Shown here piece after piece: positions 36,445 through 44,280 of a stretch of DNA of 64,000 nt (position 1 is its first letter; each line of letters opens with the position of its first letter). Source of the DNA: Nevskiaceae bacterium (GTDB lineage: Bacteria; Pseudomonadota; Gammaproteobacteria; Steroidobacterales; Steroidobacteraceae). The DNA lies in the NCBI GenBank assembly GCA_018883185.1, contig VEQP01000002.1:62001-126000 (forward strand), written 5' to 3'. A program made the position numbers and the translations under genes. The notes beneath the pieces are model-generated. The model was given only the letters and a program-made list of their open reading frames with translations, ran no database searches and was not told the DNA's origin.

Positions 36445-37383
36445 TCAGCTACCGCGGTTCACGAGCTGATCCCAGTCGCGCTCCATGCGACGGCGCAGCG
36501 CCGCATCAGGCAGAGCACCGCGGGCTGCAGCGGCGTTGTCCTCGAGGTTCGTCACTTGGGTCATGCCCGGAATGGCGCAGGTGACCGCGGGGTGCGATAG
36601 CACGTATTTGAGAAACACCTGCCCCCAGCTCCTTGCGCCGATTTCGGCAGCCCACCCGGGCAGCGGCTCGTTGCGCACCCGAGCGAACAGGCTGCCGTCG
36701 CGGCGACCGCCGAATGGCAGATTGATGAGCGTGGCCATGCCACGATCCGCCGCAAGCGGCAGCAGTTCGTCCGCCGCCCCACGATTGCCGAGCGAGTAGT
36801 CAACCTGGATGAAATCGAGACGCTCCGCGCGCATGACTTGCGCCATCTCGGCGTACTGCTCGTCGGTCGAGGTGGTGATGCCCAGATAACGGACGCGTTT
36901 TGCTGCAACCTGCTCGCGCAGCAGCGGCAGCAGCACCGCTGTGCCAATGAGGTTATGCACTTGCACGAGATCCAGCACCTCAGTGCGCAATTTCTGCCGC
37001 GAGGCGTCGAGCATGGCGACGCCCTCATCACGCGTACCGCTGCGCGAGGTCACTTTGGTGGCGATAAAGCTGCGATCCCGCGTGCCGAGCTCCGCGAGCA
37101 ACTCACCGAGTGTGACCTCGGAGTCGCGGTAGGCGGGTGCGGTATCGATGACGCGCGCACCGAGTTGGCTAAAGCGCTCGAGCACGGCGCGCCGGGCCGC
37201 GCGCTCTTCAGGCGTACGCGGACTGTAGTTGTTGGTGCCGAGGCCGAGCATGGGCAGGGTCTCGCCGCTCGAAGGAATGCGGCGACGCAGCAAGTCGTCC
37301 GACTTCGCGGACCAGAGCGTGGTGGGTGCTGCAGCCAACGCAAGGCCGAGTTGCAGGGCAGCACGACGATCGATGTTTGACAT
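36445..37383 (-). CDS. Aldo/keto reductase with Tat-like leader
   Basis: A 312-residue AKR-fold protein. The N-terminus NIDRRAALQLGLALAAAPTTLW resembles a Tat leader; the ATG at 37383 was chosen to start on it. The catalytic tetrad can be read as Asp/Tyr in DTAPAYRDSE, Lys in FIATKVTSR and His in LVQVHNL. The NADPH-binding C-terminal region is weaker, although QVFLKYVLSHPAVTCAIPGMTQVTNLEDNAAAARG is the usual cofactor-phosphate block. An exported AKR is unusual, as with the SDR at 14.8 kb. It is third in the MHS transporter operon. Confidence 0.85.
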   Translation of the reverse strand: MSNIDRRAALQLGLALAAAPTTLWSAKSDDLLRRRIPSSGETLPMLGLGTNNYSPRTPEERAARRAVLERFSQLGARVIDTAPAYRDSEVTLGELLAELGTRDRSFIATKVTSRSGTRDEGVAMLDASRQKLRTEVLDLVQVHNLIGTAVLLPLLREQVAAKRVRYLGITTSTDEQYAEMAQVMRAERLDFIQVDYSLGNRGAADELLPLAADRGMATLINLPFGGRRDGSLFARVRNEPLPGWAAEIGARSWGQVFLKYVLSHPAVTCAIPGMTQVTNLEDNAAAARGALPDAALRRRMERDWDQLVNRGS

Positions 37384-37439
37384 GGCGGGGCTCCGTGGCG
37401 ACAGACGCGGGCGTCGGATAGGTATTTGGTGTTGAGTGA

Positions 37440-38180
37440 TCAGGCGCCGATCAGCAGGGTCGGATTCGGCGGGGCAAGTTCCGGTGCCGAGTGCTGCAGC
37501 AGTGCCCAGGCGAGACAAAGATTCGACGACAGCACGGGAGGACTCTTCGTGCCGTGCTCTCTTTGCCAGCGTTGCAAGGCATGCACGGTCGGCATCCCCG
37601 TACCGCTGACGAGAATGGCGTCCACATCACGGTGCTGCAGGCTCGCGAGGGCCGCGTAGGCATCATCGCTCGTCAATTCGTAGATGCGGTGAGTGTCGGT
37701 GAGCACGGGATCAACGCGCAGAGTTTCGACGAGCGTCAACCCATCGGCCTGCCAATACGCATAGCCCGCTTCGGCAAGCCCCGTGGGATAGGGCGAAATC
37801 AAGGCGATGCGGCGTGCACTGAAAACGCGCAAAGCACGGCGGATCGCTTGCGCTGCCGTGACGACCGGAATCCCGCGCACGCTCGAGGCCGCAGTCGTCA
37901 ACTCGTCCTCCAGTGCGGGTCCCGCCCGATAGCTCGAACCGGTGCAGCCGAAGCCGAACGCGGCAAGACGCATCGAGCCGAAGCTGCCGACGGCCTCAGG
38001 CAGGTGCCGGATGTAGTGATCGAGCCGCGTTTCGACATCGGCAGCCGGATGCACGAGCCGCGTGCCGTACACGCCGATCGCGGCGGGCAGCAGCAGGCGC
38101 ATTTCGGGCTCTACCGTTGGGTTGGCTTGCGGCGTAGCCACGCCGATGCGCGCTCGCGCGCCGTAATCCGCTGTGCTCAC
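37440..38180 (-). CDS. Asp/Glu racemase-superfamily enzyme (arylmalonate decarboxylase/maleate isomerase-like)
   Basis: A 246-residue protein of the cysteine racemase superfamily. The start IGVATPQANPTVEPEM matches the maleate-isomerase/AMDase group, whose members begin IGxxxPSxNxxxEPE. The first catalytic Cys is Cys79 in GFGCTGSS. The second motif reads VSGTGMPT, with Gly at the position where maleate isomerases and AMDase carry Cys. The GTG at 38180 was chosen because a GGGAG site precedes it and the family start follows directly. It is in an operon: MHS transporter 14 bp upstream, aldo/keto reductase 56 bp downstream. The substrate is likely a small dicarboxylate or malonate-like acid (inferred). 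Confidence 0.8.
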   Translation of the reverse strand: MSTADYGARARIGVATPQANPTVEPEMRLLLPAAIGVYGTRLVHPAADVETRLDHYIRHLPEAVGSFGSMRLAAFGFGCTGSSYRAGPALEDELTTAASSVRGIPVVTAAQAIRRALRVFSARRIALISPYPTGLAEAGYAYWQADGLTLVETLRVDPVLTDTHRIYELTSDDAYAALASLQHRDVDAILVSGTGMPTVHALQRWQREHGTKSPPVLSSNLCLAWALLQHSAPELAPPNPTLLIGA

Positions 38181-38194
38181 TGGGGTCTCCCGTG

Positions 38195-39862
38195 TCAGTC
38201 GGGCAAGGGGCTGCGATGAGTTTCCCGCAGGAACAGCGCACCGATCAACGCCGTAGCGAGCGCCACCACGATCGGATACCAGAGCCCGGCGTAGATATCG
38301 CCCGTGGCGGCGACGATCGCGAACGAGGTCACCGGCAGAAAGCCGCCGAACCAGCCGTTGCCGAGGTGATAGGGCAGCGACATCGAGGTGTAGCGGATCC
38401 GCGTTGGAAACAATTCGACGAGCCAAGCGGCGATGGGTCCATAGACCATGGTCACAAGCAGCACGAGCCAAGCGCAGAGCAGCACGACCATCGGGTAGTT
38501 GACCTGCGACATATCGGCGCGCGCCCGGTAACCCGCGGTATCGAGTGCGCTACGCAGCGCAGTGTTGAAGGCGCTGGCCGCGGACTTGAATTCATCTGCA
38601 GGCAGTGCGCTGCCCGCAAAGCTTGCGATAGTCTGCGCACCGTCGCCCGTACCAATCAGCACCTGCGCGAGGCTACCCGCGGGCGCCACTTCATTGCTGT
38701 ACGGCACGCCGGCGCGCGCGAGTGCCGTTTTGGCGATGTCGCAGGAAGTGCGGAAGGCGCTCTTGCCCACGGGGTCGAATTGCAGGCTGCAGTCGGCAGG
38801 ATCCGCAACTACGCGCACCGGTGCCTCGGCGACTGCACGCTCGAGTGCGGGGTTGGCGAAATGCGTGATGGCCTTGAAGGTCGGAAAGTAGGTCAACGCG
38901 GCCAGCACGCAGCCGCCGAGCACGAGCTTCTTGCGACCGATGCGATCAGACCACGCACCGAAGACGATGAAGAAGGGTGTGCCGATCAACAGTGCAGCGG
39001 CGATGATGAGGTTGGCTGCCGCTGAGTCCACCTGCAGCGTTTTTTCGAGGAAGAAGAGCGCATAGAACTGCCCGCCGTACCAGACCACGGCCTGGCCCGC
39101 AGTCGCGCCGAGCAGTGCGAGCACGACGAGACGCAGATTACCGCGATTGGCGAAGGCTTCTTTCAGGGGTTGCTTGGCGAGCTTGCCCTCGGCGCGGATC
39201 TGCACGAAGGCCGGCGATTCCTCGAGTTGCAGTCTGATGTAGACCGAGATGCCAAGCAGCACGATCGACAGCAGGAACGGTACGCGCCAGCCCCATTCCT
39301 CGAATTGCGGTCCGAACACCAGTCGGCAACCGAGGATCACGAGCAGTGAGAGAAAAAGACCGAGCGTCGCCGTGGTCTGGATCCAACTTGTATAAAGACC
39401 GCGTCGGCCCTCCGGCGCGTGTTCGGCGACGTAGGTGGCTGCACCGCCGTACTCGCCGCCGAGAGCCAGGCCCTGCAGCAGGCGCAGAATGATCAGCAGG
39501 ATAGGTGCCGTAACACCAATGGCTTCATAAGAAGGCAGCAATCCGACGCCGGCGGTCGCCACGCCCATGAGCACGATGGTGACGAGGAAGGTGTGCTTGC
39601 GTCCGACGAGATCACCCAGCCGCCCGAACACGAGTGCGCCGAACGGGCGCACGAAGAAGCCGGCGGCGAAGGCCAACAGCGCGAAGATGAACCCCGTGGT
39701 CTCGTTGACGCCCGAGAAGAATTGCCGCGAGATGATCGCCGACAGCGCCCCGTAGAGGTAGAAGTCGTACCACTCGAAGACGGTGCCCAGGGAAGAGGCA
39801 AAGATGACCCGCCGGTGGGCGGGGTCGACGCCGGTGCTGCGCGATGTGTCCGTGACGGCCAT
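38195..39862 (-). CDS. MFS transporter, metabolite:H+ symporter (MHS) type
   Basis: A 555-residue 12-helix permease of the MHS group (ProP/ShiA/KgtP relatives). The start SSLGTVFEWYDFYLYGAL, RPFGALVFGRLGDLVGRK, LQGLALGGEYGGAATYVAEH and the terminal region LPYHLGNGWFGGFLP are all typical. Between helices 9 and 10 is an extra loop of about 110 residues, predicted periplasmic, with two cysteines (ADCSLQF, TSCDIAK). MHS proteins take up organic acids, osmolytes or betaine-like compounds. It heads the operon with racemase-family enzyme, aldo/keto reductase and nucleoside hydrolase genes. Confidence 0.9.
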   Translation of the reverse strand: MAVTDTSRSTGVDPAHRRVIFASSLGTVFEWYDFYLYGALSAIISRQFFSGVNETTGFIFALLAFAAGFFVRPFGALVFGRLGDLVGRKHTFLVTIVLMGVATAGVGLLPSYEAIGVTAPILLIILRLLQGLALGGEYGGAATYVAEHAPEGRRGLYTSWIQTTATLGLFLSLLVILGCRLVFGPQFEEWGWRVPFLLSIVLLGISVYIRLQLEESPAFVQIRAEGKLAKQPLKEAFANRGNLRLVVLALLGATAGQAVVWYGGQFYALFFLEKTLQVDSAAANLIIAAALLIGTPFFIVFGAWSDRIGRKKLVLGGCVLAALTYFPTFKAITHFANPALERAVAEAPVRVVADPADCSLQFDPVGKSAFRTSCDIAKTALARAGVPYSNEVAPAGSLAQVLIGTGDGAQTIASFAGSALPADEFKSAASAFNTALRSALDTAGYRARADMSQVNYPMVVLLCAWLVLLVTMVYGPIAAWLVELFPTRIRYTSMSLPYHLGNGWFGGFLPVTSFAIVAATGDIYAGLWYPIVVALATALIGALFLRETHRSPLPD

Positions 39863-39876
39863 CGCGCAATGCTACG

Positions 39877-40257
39877 TCATTCGCAGAGACTTTCGAGATA
39901 CCCCTGGGCCACGGGGGAGAGGCGCTTCATGGCGAGCGCGCGTGCCTTGGGCGCGTCCATGAGGTGTTCGAGTGGGCCCGAGACCAGCATGCGGCGGACC
40001 GAAGGGTCTTTACGCGAGACAGCCGCCATTTTGTTGAGTACCGTGAAACCACGGTAGATCTTGGCGCGCGGTGCGCGGCGGTGTTCGATGGAGCGAGCAA
40101 GATACTGACCGAAGCGGGAGTACAGAAAATAATCATCGTCTCCGACGTGGAAACGCGCTTCGGCGAAGAAGTCAGGAAAGTTCTTCTCGAGATACTCGTT
40201 GACCTTGAGAAGACGGGGTCCAGGGTCGTTGTCTGGCGACGCTGTGTACTTCTTCAT
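39877..40257 (-). CDS. Small conserved-looking protein of unknown function
   Basis: A 126-residue soluble protein without a recognised domain. It is rich in basic and aromatic residues (KKYTASPDNDPGPRLLKVNEYLEKNFPDFF, HVGDDDYFLYSRFGQYLARS). The ATG at 40257 is the safest start. In-frame GTG at 40308 and TTG at 40329 could add 17-24 residues, and that extension (PRNGAPEPLEVWQEQ) also reads as coding. It lies 14 bp upstream of the MHS transporter gene in the same direction and could belong to that operon. Function is unknown. Confidence 0.6.
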   Translation of the reverse strand: MKKYTASPDNDPGPRLLKVNEYLEKNFPDFFAEARFHVGDDDYFLYSRFGQYLARSIEHRRAPRAKIYRGFTVLNKMAAVSRKDPSVRRMLVSGPLEHLMDAPKARALAMKRLSPVAQGYLESLCE

Positions 40258-40412
40258 TTGTTCTTGCCACACCTCCAAGGGTTCCGGAGCACCATTTCTG
40301 GGCGTCACGACCGGTACCAGATCCCGCAACGCGCGCGAAAATTAAGGCACAAGCCCCCCGCTTGCAATACCTTTGGAAAAATTTTTTCCCGCATCGAGCC
40401 ACGAGGCTTTCC

Positions 40413-41159
40413 ATGACTCCCGCTGAACCTGATTCGCTCCCTGTGCTCAGCAGCTTTGCGAGTCCGCTGCGGGCGCTCGTGTTCGGCGCTAGCGGCGGCC
40501 TCGGGGCGGCATTCGCGGCCGAACTTTCCAACCATCCGCGGGTGGCGCGCGTGTACTCGGCCGCACGCCGCGCGGCCGCGCCGTGGCAGTTCACGCTGCA
40601 GGACGAGGCGAGCATCTCAGGTGTGGTGGCCGCCGCTACCGCCGAGGGCCCGCTTGATCTGGTGCTCGTGGCCACCGGCGTACTGCACGATGCGCAGCTG
40701 CGCCCGGAAAAGAGCTGGCGCAGTCTCGATGCGGCGGCACTCGCCGAGGCATTCGCGGTCAATGCGACCGGACCCGCGCTGATTGCCAAACATGCGCTCG
40801 GCCATCTGCGCCGCGACGCCAAGTCGGTATTCGCCTGTCTGTCGGCACGCGTCGGATCGATCGAAGACAATCGGCTCGGCGGTTGGCATGCCTATCGCGC
40901 CTCGAAGGCCGCGCTCAACATGCTGGTGCGCACCTGCGCCGTGGAACTGCGGCAGAGAAATCCCGGCGCGCTCTGCGTTGCGCTGCATCCGGGGACGGTC
41001 GACACGGCGCTTTCGGCGCCGTTCCAGAGCGCGGTGGATCCCGCGAAACTGTTCACGCCGACCCGCTCGGCGCGTGCCCTGCTTGGCGTGCTCGATCGGC
41101 TCACGCCCGCCGACAGCGGTCGATTGTGGGCCTGGGACGGTCAGCCGATTCCCTTTTGA
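40413..41159 (+). CDS. Short-chain dehydrogenase/reductase (C-factor-like)
   Basis: A 248-residue SDR. The nucleotide loop is LVFGASGGLGAAFAAEL (about residues 20-36). Later motifs are NATGPALIAKHAL, an active-site Ser region in FACLSARVGSI and YRASKAALNM with the catalytic Tyr and Lys. The C-terminal PGTVDTALSAPFQ is the usual PGxxxT motif. Overall it follows the CsgA/C-factor group of SDRs. The ATG at 40413 was preferred over the earlier in-frame TTG at 40362. The substrate is unknown. It converges on the sterol-desaturase-family gene with a 27-bp gap that contains a small hairpin. Confidence 0.88.
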   Translation: MTPAEPDSLPVLSSFASPLRALVFGASGGLGAAFAAELSNHPRVARVYSAARRAAAPWQFTLQDEASISGVVAAATAEGPLDLVLVATGVLHDAQLRPEKSWRSLDAAALAEAFAVNATGPALIAKHALGHLRRDAKSVFACLSARVGSIEDNRLGGWHAYRASKAALNMLVRTCAVELRQRNPGALCVALHPGTVDTALSAPFQSAVDPAKLFTPTRSARALLGVLDRLTPADSGRLWAWDGQPIPF

Positions 41160-41169
41160 TCGGCGAGGT

Positions 41170-41185
41170 CGGCGCTGAGGCGCCG
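41170..41185. other. 6-bp GC hairpin between convergent genes
   Basis: CGGCGC at 41170-41175 pairs with GCGCCG at 41180-41185 around TGAG, filling the 27-bp gap between two convergent stop codons. No T run follows on either strand, so it is at most a weak bidirectional pause or terminator. Confidence 0.3.
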
Positions 41186-41186
41186 G

Positions 41187-42317
41187 TCAGCGGTATCGCA
41201 GCGGATGAATCAGCTGCGCGACATAGCCCTCGGGCACCATGTTGTCTGCCAGGCCGTAAGCGGCCGGCCAGCGTCCGGTCGGTGCATGCCAAGTGCCGAA
41301 CAGCCGGTCGATCCACGGAAAGTGCACGGCGAAGTTTCGGTCCCGCGCTTCGGCTTCGAGTGCGTGATGCCAGTGGTGGTAACGCGGCGTGACGAGCACT
41401 TCTTCCACCCAGCGCGGGAAGCGCCAGGCGACGTTGGCGTGGATGAACACCGCGTGCAGCGAAACGAACACCAGGTAGGTGTACAGCGGCCCGGGTTCGA
41501 AGCCGAGCACGAACAGTGGCACGAAGCTGAGGCCGCGCGTCACGAGCACATCGACGAGATGCAGGCGTGAGCCAGCCAGCCAGTCCATGTTGCGGCTCGA
41601 GTGATGCACGGCGTGGAAGGGCCACAGCCTTCGGACCTGATGGAACAGTCGGTGCACCGTGTACTGCACGAGATCCGCGAGCACCGCGCAGGCCAGGCAC
41701 TGCACCAGGAAGGGCAGAGTGCGCACGAACTCCTGCAACCCCGGGTTCACCGCCCACGCGAAGAGCACGCTTGCGGGCAGTAGCGTGAGCAGTGTCATGC
41801 CTTGCACCAGCAGATGACTGACGAGGAAATACACGCCGTCGGTTGTCCAGCCTGCACGAAAGACCCCCTGCGGTCGCAGCGGCCAGAGCCGCTCGAGCGG
41901 GGCGAATATCAGCGCGAGCAGCGCCAGGTTCAGCAGGAACCAGTCGAGTCCGAGATACGCTGTGGCCGCCGGCACCTCGCCGGGCACGCTAATGTTGCCG
42001 CCACCCAGTGCACTGGCGGCGAGCGCAAGGCCCATGCCCGTGAATCCCAGCACCTTGCGCCGCCGCAGCAATGAACTGGCGAGGCCGAGCAGGAAAGCCA
42101 TGCCGATGGTCAGTTCGATGGCGGCACGCACCCAAGGCAGCGGCAGCAGGGTGCGTACCTCGGGGCTCGTCAACAGCTGTGGCCACAGCAGGCAGGCGAC
42201 AGCCGCGAGGCCAAGCGCGCCGAGAAACACCGATAGCGTTCCCGACATCCAGCCCGTGCCCCAGTGCTCGGGTTCAGCGTCGCCGAAGACGCGCTGGAGC
42301 AGTCGGTCGAGATCCAT
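41187..42317 (-). CDS. Sterol desaturase/fatty acid hydroxylase family membrane protein
   Basis: A 376-residue membrane protein with about seven helices. The di-iron histidine motifs of the superfamily are present: HRLFH (HxxxH), HAVHHS (HxxHH) and, near the C-terminus, YHHWHH. The N-terminal four helices before residue 130 are an extra membrane module. Relatives hydroxylate or desaturate sterols, fatty acids, carotenoids or alkylglycerols. The specific lipid cannot be told from sequence. The gene lies 24 bp downstream of the nitrilase-fold gene, in the same direction. Confidence 0.88.
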   Translation of the reverse strand: MDLDRLLQRVFGDAEPEHWGTGWMSGTLSVFLGALGLAAVACLLWPQLLTSPEVRTLLPLPWVRAAIELTIGMAFLLGLASSLLRRRKVLGFTGMGLALAASALGGGNISVPGEVPAATAYLGLDWFLLNLALLALIFAPLERLWPLRPQGVFRAGWTTDGVYFLVSHLLVQGMTLLTLLPASVLFAWAVNPGLQEFVRTLPFLVQCLACAVLADLVQYTVHRLFHQVRRLWPFHAVHHSSRNMDWLAGSRLHLVDVLVTRGLSFVPLFVLGFEPGPLYTYLVFVSLHAVFIHANVAWRFPRWVEEVLVTPRYHHWHHALEAEARDRNFAVHFPWIDRLFGTWHAPTGRWPAAYGLADNMVPEGYVAQLIHPLRYR

Positions 42318-42341
42318 GCCGAGTGGGCGCCGGATGTGGCG

Positions 42342-43466
42342 TTAGCGGGGCCGTCGCCGCCCGGCGTTGATCAGCGTTGCGGCATCCTGCACCGTGGCCG
42401 GTTGCTGTGCGATGAACGCGCCAGGCGGATACGGGCCGACGAACTCACGCCATTGCCGATCGTAGAGTTCTTTGTGCATGACGACGGGCCGTCGCGCGGC
42501 GCGGTGTGCGGCAATCGGAATGTCGACGCTGACGATCTGCTCTTCCGGGCTTGTCGCTTGCGCCACGATATTGCCCTGGGCGTCGACCACGGTGGAGAGC
42601 ACGGTTGTCGAGTCGGTTGTGGGCTTGCGCCAGTCACCGTCGGGCCAGTATCTGCGCAAGCCTTGCGGGTCGTCGGGCAGATAGGCGTTGTTCACCATCA
42701 TCGACCAGTACCCGTTGTGCAGACTCGCGCCCTGCACGTCGACCATGCGGTAGCGCCCGGTGGCCACACGCAGCACAAGTTCGGCGCCTTTCATGCCATA
42801 AGCTCGATAGAGCTCGGGCTCGAGTTGCACGGAAGAGGCGGCGATGTTGCCGATGCTCGTGCGGGCCACGGGAATCACGCGATCCCAGCCATACATTTCC
42901 ACGTAGCGATCCAGCACATTGAAAATGGTGGTGGTCATCAACTCCATGTTGGCGAAGGCACCCATGATGTTGCGGGCCTTCCATTGAACATCGACCACCT
43001 GACCCTCGGGCCCCAGGATGATGATGGCCAGCATGAAGTGGTTCGGCCAGTCACGATCGACGATGTATGCGCCGAAGGTCACGTGGCAGCGATACTGTCG
43101 GGCCTTGGCAGCGATCGCCTGCACTTCGGGGCCCGGCACTTCGATGCAGAGCCTCTGCACGGTGCTGCGTGGCCAGCTGAATGAGAGACCTGTCAGCGGG
43201 AGTTCGTGAAACATCACGAGGTCGTGCCGGCGCTCGGCTTGGGCTCGATCGAGCCACTCGAGCATATGTGCCAAGTTGGAACGCAACACGGGTTGCGGGT
43301 TGGCGGGATCCGGCAGACCGATGCGTGTCTGCACGAGCGCGGCCCGTAGCGACTGCACCGACAGTGGCAGATCTTTCGCCGACGCCGTGCTTGCGTCGCC
43401 CGAGCTGGCGAGTCCCGCTGCAATCGACAAGCCCACTGCGCCCTTGACCCAATCGCGTCGATCCAT
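42342..43466 (-). CDS. Nitrilase-fold (aliphatic amidase-like) protein with Tat leader and Cys-to-Ser change
   Basis: A 374-residue protein. Leader MDRRDWVKGAVGLSIAAGLA is Tat-like, and the ATG at 43466 has GGAGG upstream. The carbon-nitrogen hydrolase domain follows AmiE-type amidases: Glu88 in MFHELPLTG, Lys163 in VQWKARNIMG, and PELYRAYGMKGAELVLRV matching the PEIWR-type block. The catalytic Cys normally lies eight or nine residues before that PE; here the positions read ASSVQLEPE (Ser211/Ser212), so Cys appears replaced by Ser. The DNA codons there are TCT TCC, each one base from Cys. It may be an inactive or altered enzyme acting in the periplasm. Downstream neighbour: the sterol-desaturase-family gene. 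Confidence 0.78.
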   Translation of the reverse strand: MDRRDWVKGAVGLSIAAGLASSGDASTASAKDLPLSVQSLRAALVQTRIGLPDPANPQPVLRSNLAHMLEWLDRAQAERRHDLVMFHELPLTGLSFSWPRSTVQRLCIEVPGPEVQAIAAKARQYRCHVTFGAYIVDRDWPNHFMLAIIILGPEGQVVDVQWKARNIMGAFANMELMTTTIFNVLDRYVEMYGWDRVIPVARTSIGNIAASSVQLEPELYRAYGMKGAELVLRVATGRYRMVDVQGASLHNGYWSMMVNNAYLPDDPQGLRRYWPDGDWRKPTTDSTTVLSTVVDAQGNIVAQATSPEEQIVSVDIPIAAHRAARRPVVMHKELYDRQWREFVGPYPPGAFIAQQPATVQDAATLINAGRRRPR

Positions 43467-43493
43467 GCTGCTGCCCTCCAATGTGGTGCGTCG

Positions 43494-43889
43494 CTATCGT
43501 AACCGCGTCAGTCCCGGCACACGATCGAAGGCCGGATCAAAACTCAGCACGGTGTTGATGCCGTGACGCTGCACGGTGGCCACGTGCACGGCGGCGCGCA
43601 CGGGCAGCGTCGGGTATTGCAGCACCAGCTGCTTGGCCCGCTCCATCGTCTCGCGATCCACCGGCAGCACCTCGTCGACGACGCCCTGCAGGGCGTCCCA
43701 GGCCAGTTGGATGCCGCCGCGGCGCTCGAGCGTGGTGTAACGATGCAGGATCTCGGTCAGCACTTCGGCATCGGTCACGAGGCGCGCACGCTGGGTAACC
43801 AGGGCTTCGAGCCGGCGCTGCGCATCGACCTTGTTGGGGTGTGCGGCCCCCACGAGGTAGAGCGGGATGCTGGTGTCGATGAACACCAT
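43494..43889 (-). CDS. VapC-type PIN-domain toxin
   Basis: A 131-residue PIN-domain protein. Conserved acidic residues are Asp5 (MVFIDTSIPLYL), Glu46 region (DAEVLTEILHRY), Asp at ALQGVVDEVLPVDRETMERAK, and Asp in TVLSFDPAFDRVPGLTRL, as in VapC ribonucleases, which cut tRNA or rRNA. It lies 5 bp after the ribbon-helix-helix antitoxin gene. The usual toxin-antitoxin size and order (antitoxin first) support the call. The RNA target is unknown. Confidence 0.85.
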   Translation of the reverse strand: MVFIDTSIPLYLVGAAHPNKVDAQRRLEALVTQRARLVTDAEVLTEILHRYTTLERRGGIQLAWDALQGVVDEVLPVDRETMERAKQLVLQYPTLPVRAAVHVATVQRHGINTVLSFDPAFDRVPGLTRLR

Positions 43890-43894
43890 GGGCT

Positions 43895-44179
43895 TCAGTA
43901 GTTCCCTGGCGAGGACAGCCCCTCTGGCGCAGGTCCTGCGGCATAGCCGCGGTCGATGTCCGCCGTCAGCCGTTCAATGGACCCGGTTGGGGCAGCGTGG
44001 CGCACGGCGGTGCGGATCGCCGCCAACTTGCGCTCCACATCGGCGGTTGAGGTCTCCCGCCGGACTTGCGCCAGAGCCTGACGTACCCATTCGGCCACCG
44101 TCATGCCGCGACTGGCTGCCGCAGCTTGCAGGGCTGCGTACTCGTCATCGTCGAAAAGCACTTGTAGTCGCTTTGTCAT
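43895..44179 (-). CDS. Ribbon-helix-helix antitoxin (VapB-like)
   Basis: A 94-residue protein. An N-terminal ribbon-helix-helix DNA-binding part (KRLQVLFDDDEYAALQAAAASRGMTVAEWVRQAL, residues about 3-37) is followed by a flexible C-terminal tail that would wrap the toxin. Relatives autorepress their operon by binding palindromes; a perfect 20-bp palindrome lies 15 bp upstream of the start codon. It is the first gene of the pair, with the PIN toxin 5 bp downstream. Confidence 0.85.
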   Translation of the reverse strand: MTKRLQVLFDDDEYAALQAAAASRGMTVAEWVRQALAQVRRETSTADVERKLAAIRTAVRHAAPTGSIERLTADIDRGYAAGPAPEGLSSPGNY

Positions 44180-44193
44180 GTCATGAGTGTTGC

Positions 44194-44213
44194 TGACTCA
44201 TTGCAATGAGTCA
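44194..44213. promoter_or_regulatory. Perfect 20-bp palindrome, probable antitoxin operator
   Basis: Half-site TGACTCATTG is followed directly by its exact reverse complement, centred between 44203 and 44204. It lies 15 bp upstream of the antitoxin start and 68 bp upstream of the gltB start. The position fits autoregulation of the toxin-antitoxin operon. An effect on gltB is possible but less likely. Confidence 0.7.
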
Positions 44214-44280
44214 AATGGGCCTCAAGCCTTTATTCAGGCGGAAACCGCGGCGTATAGTTCGGCGGATACGAGGAGCCCCC

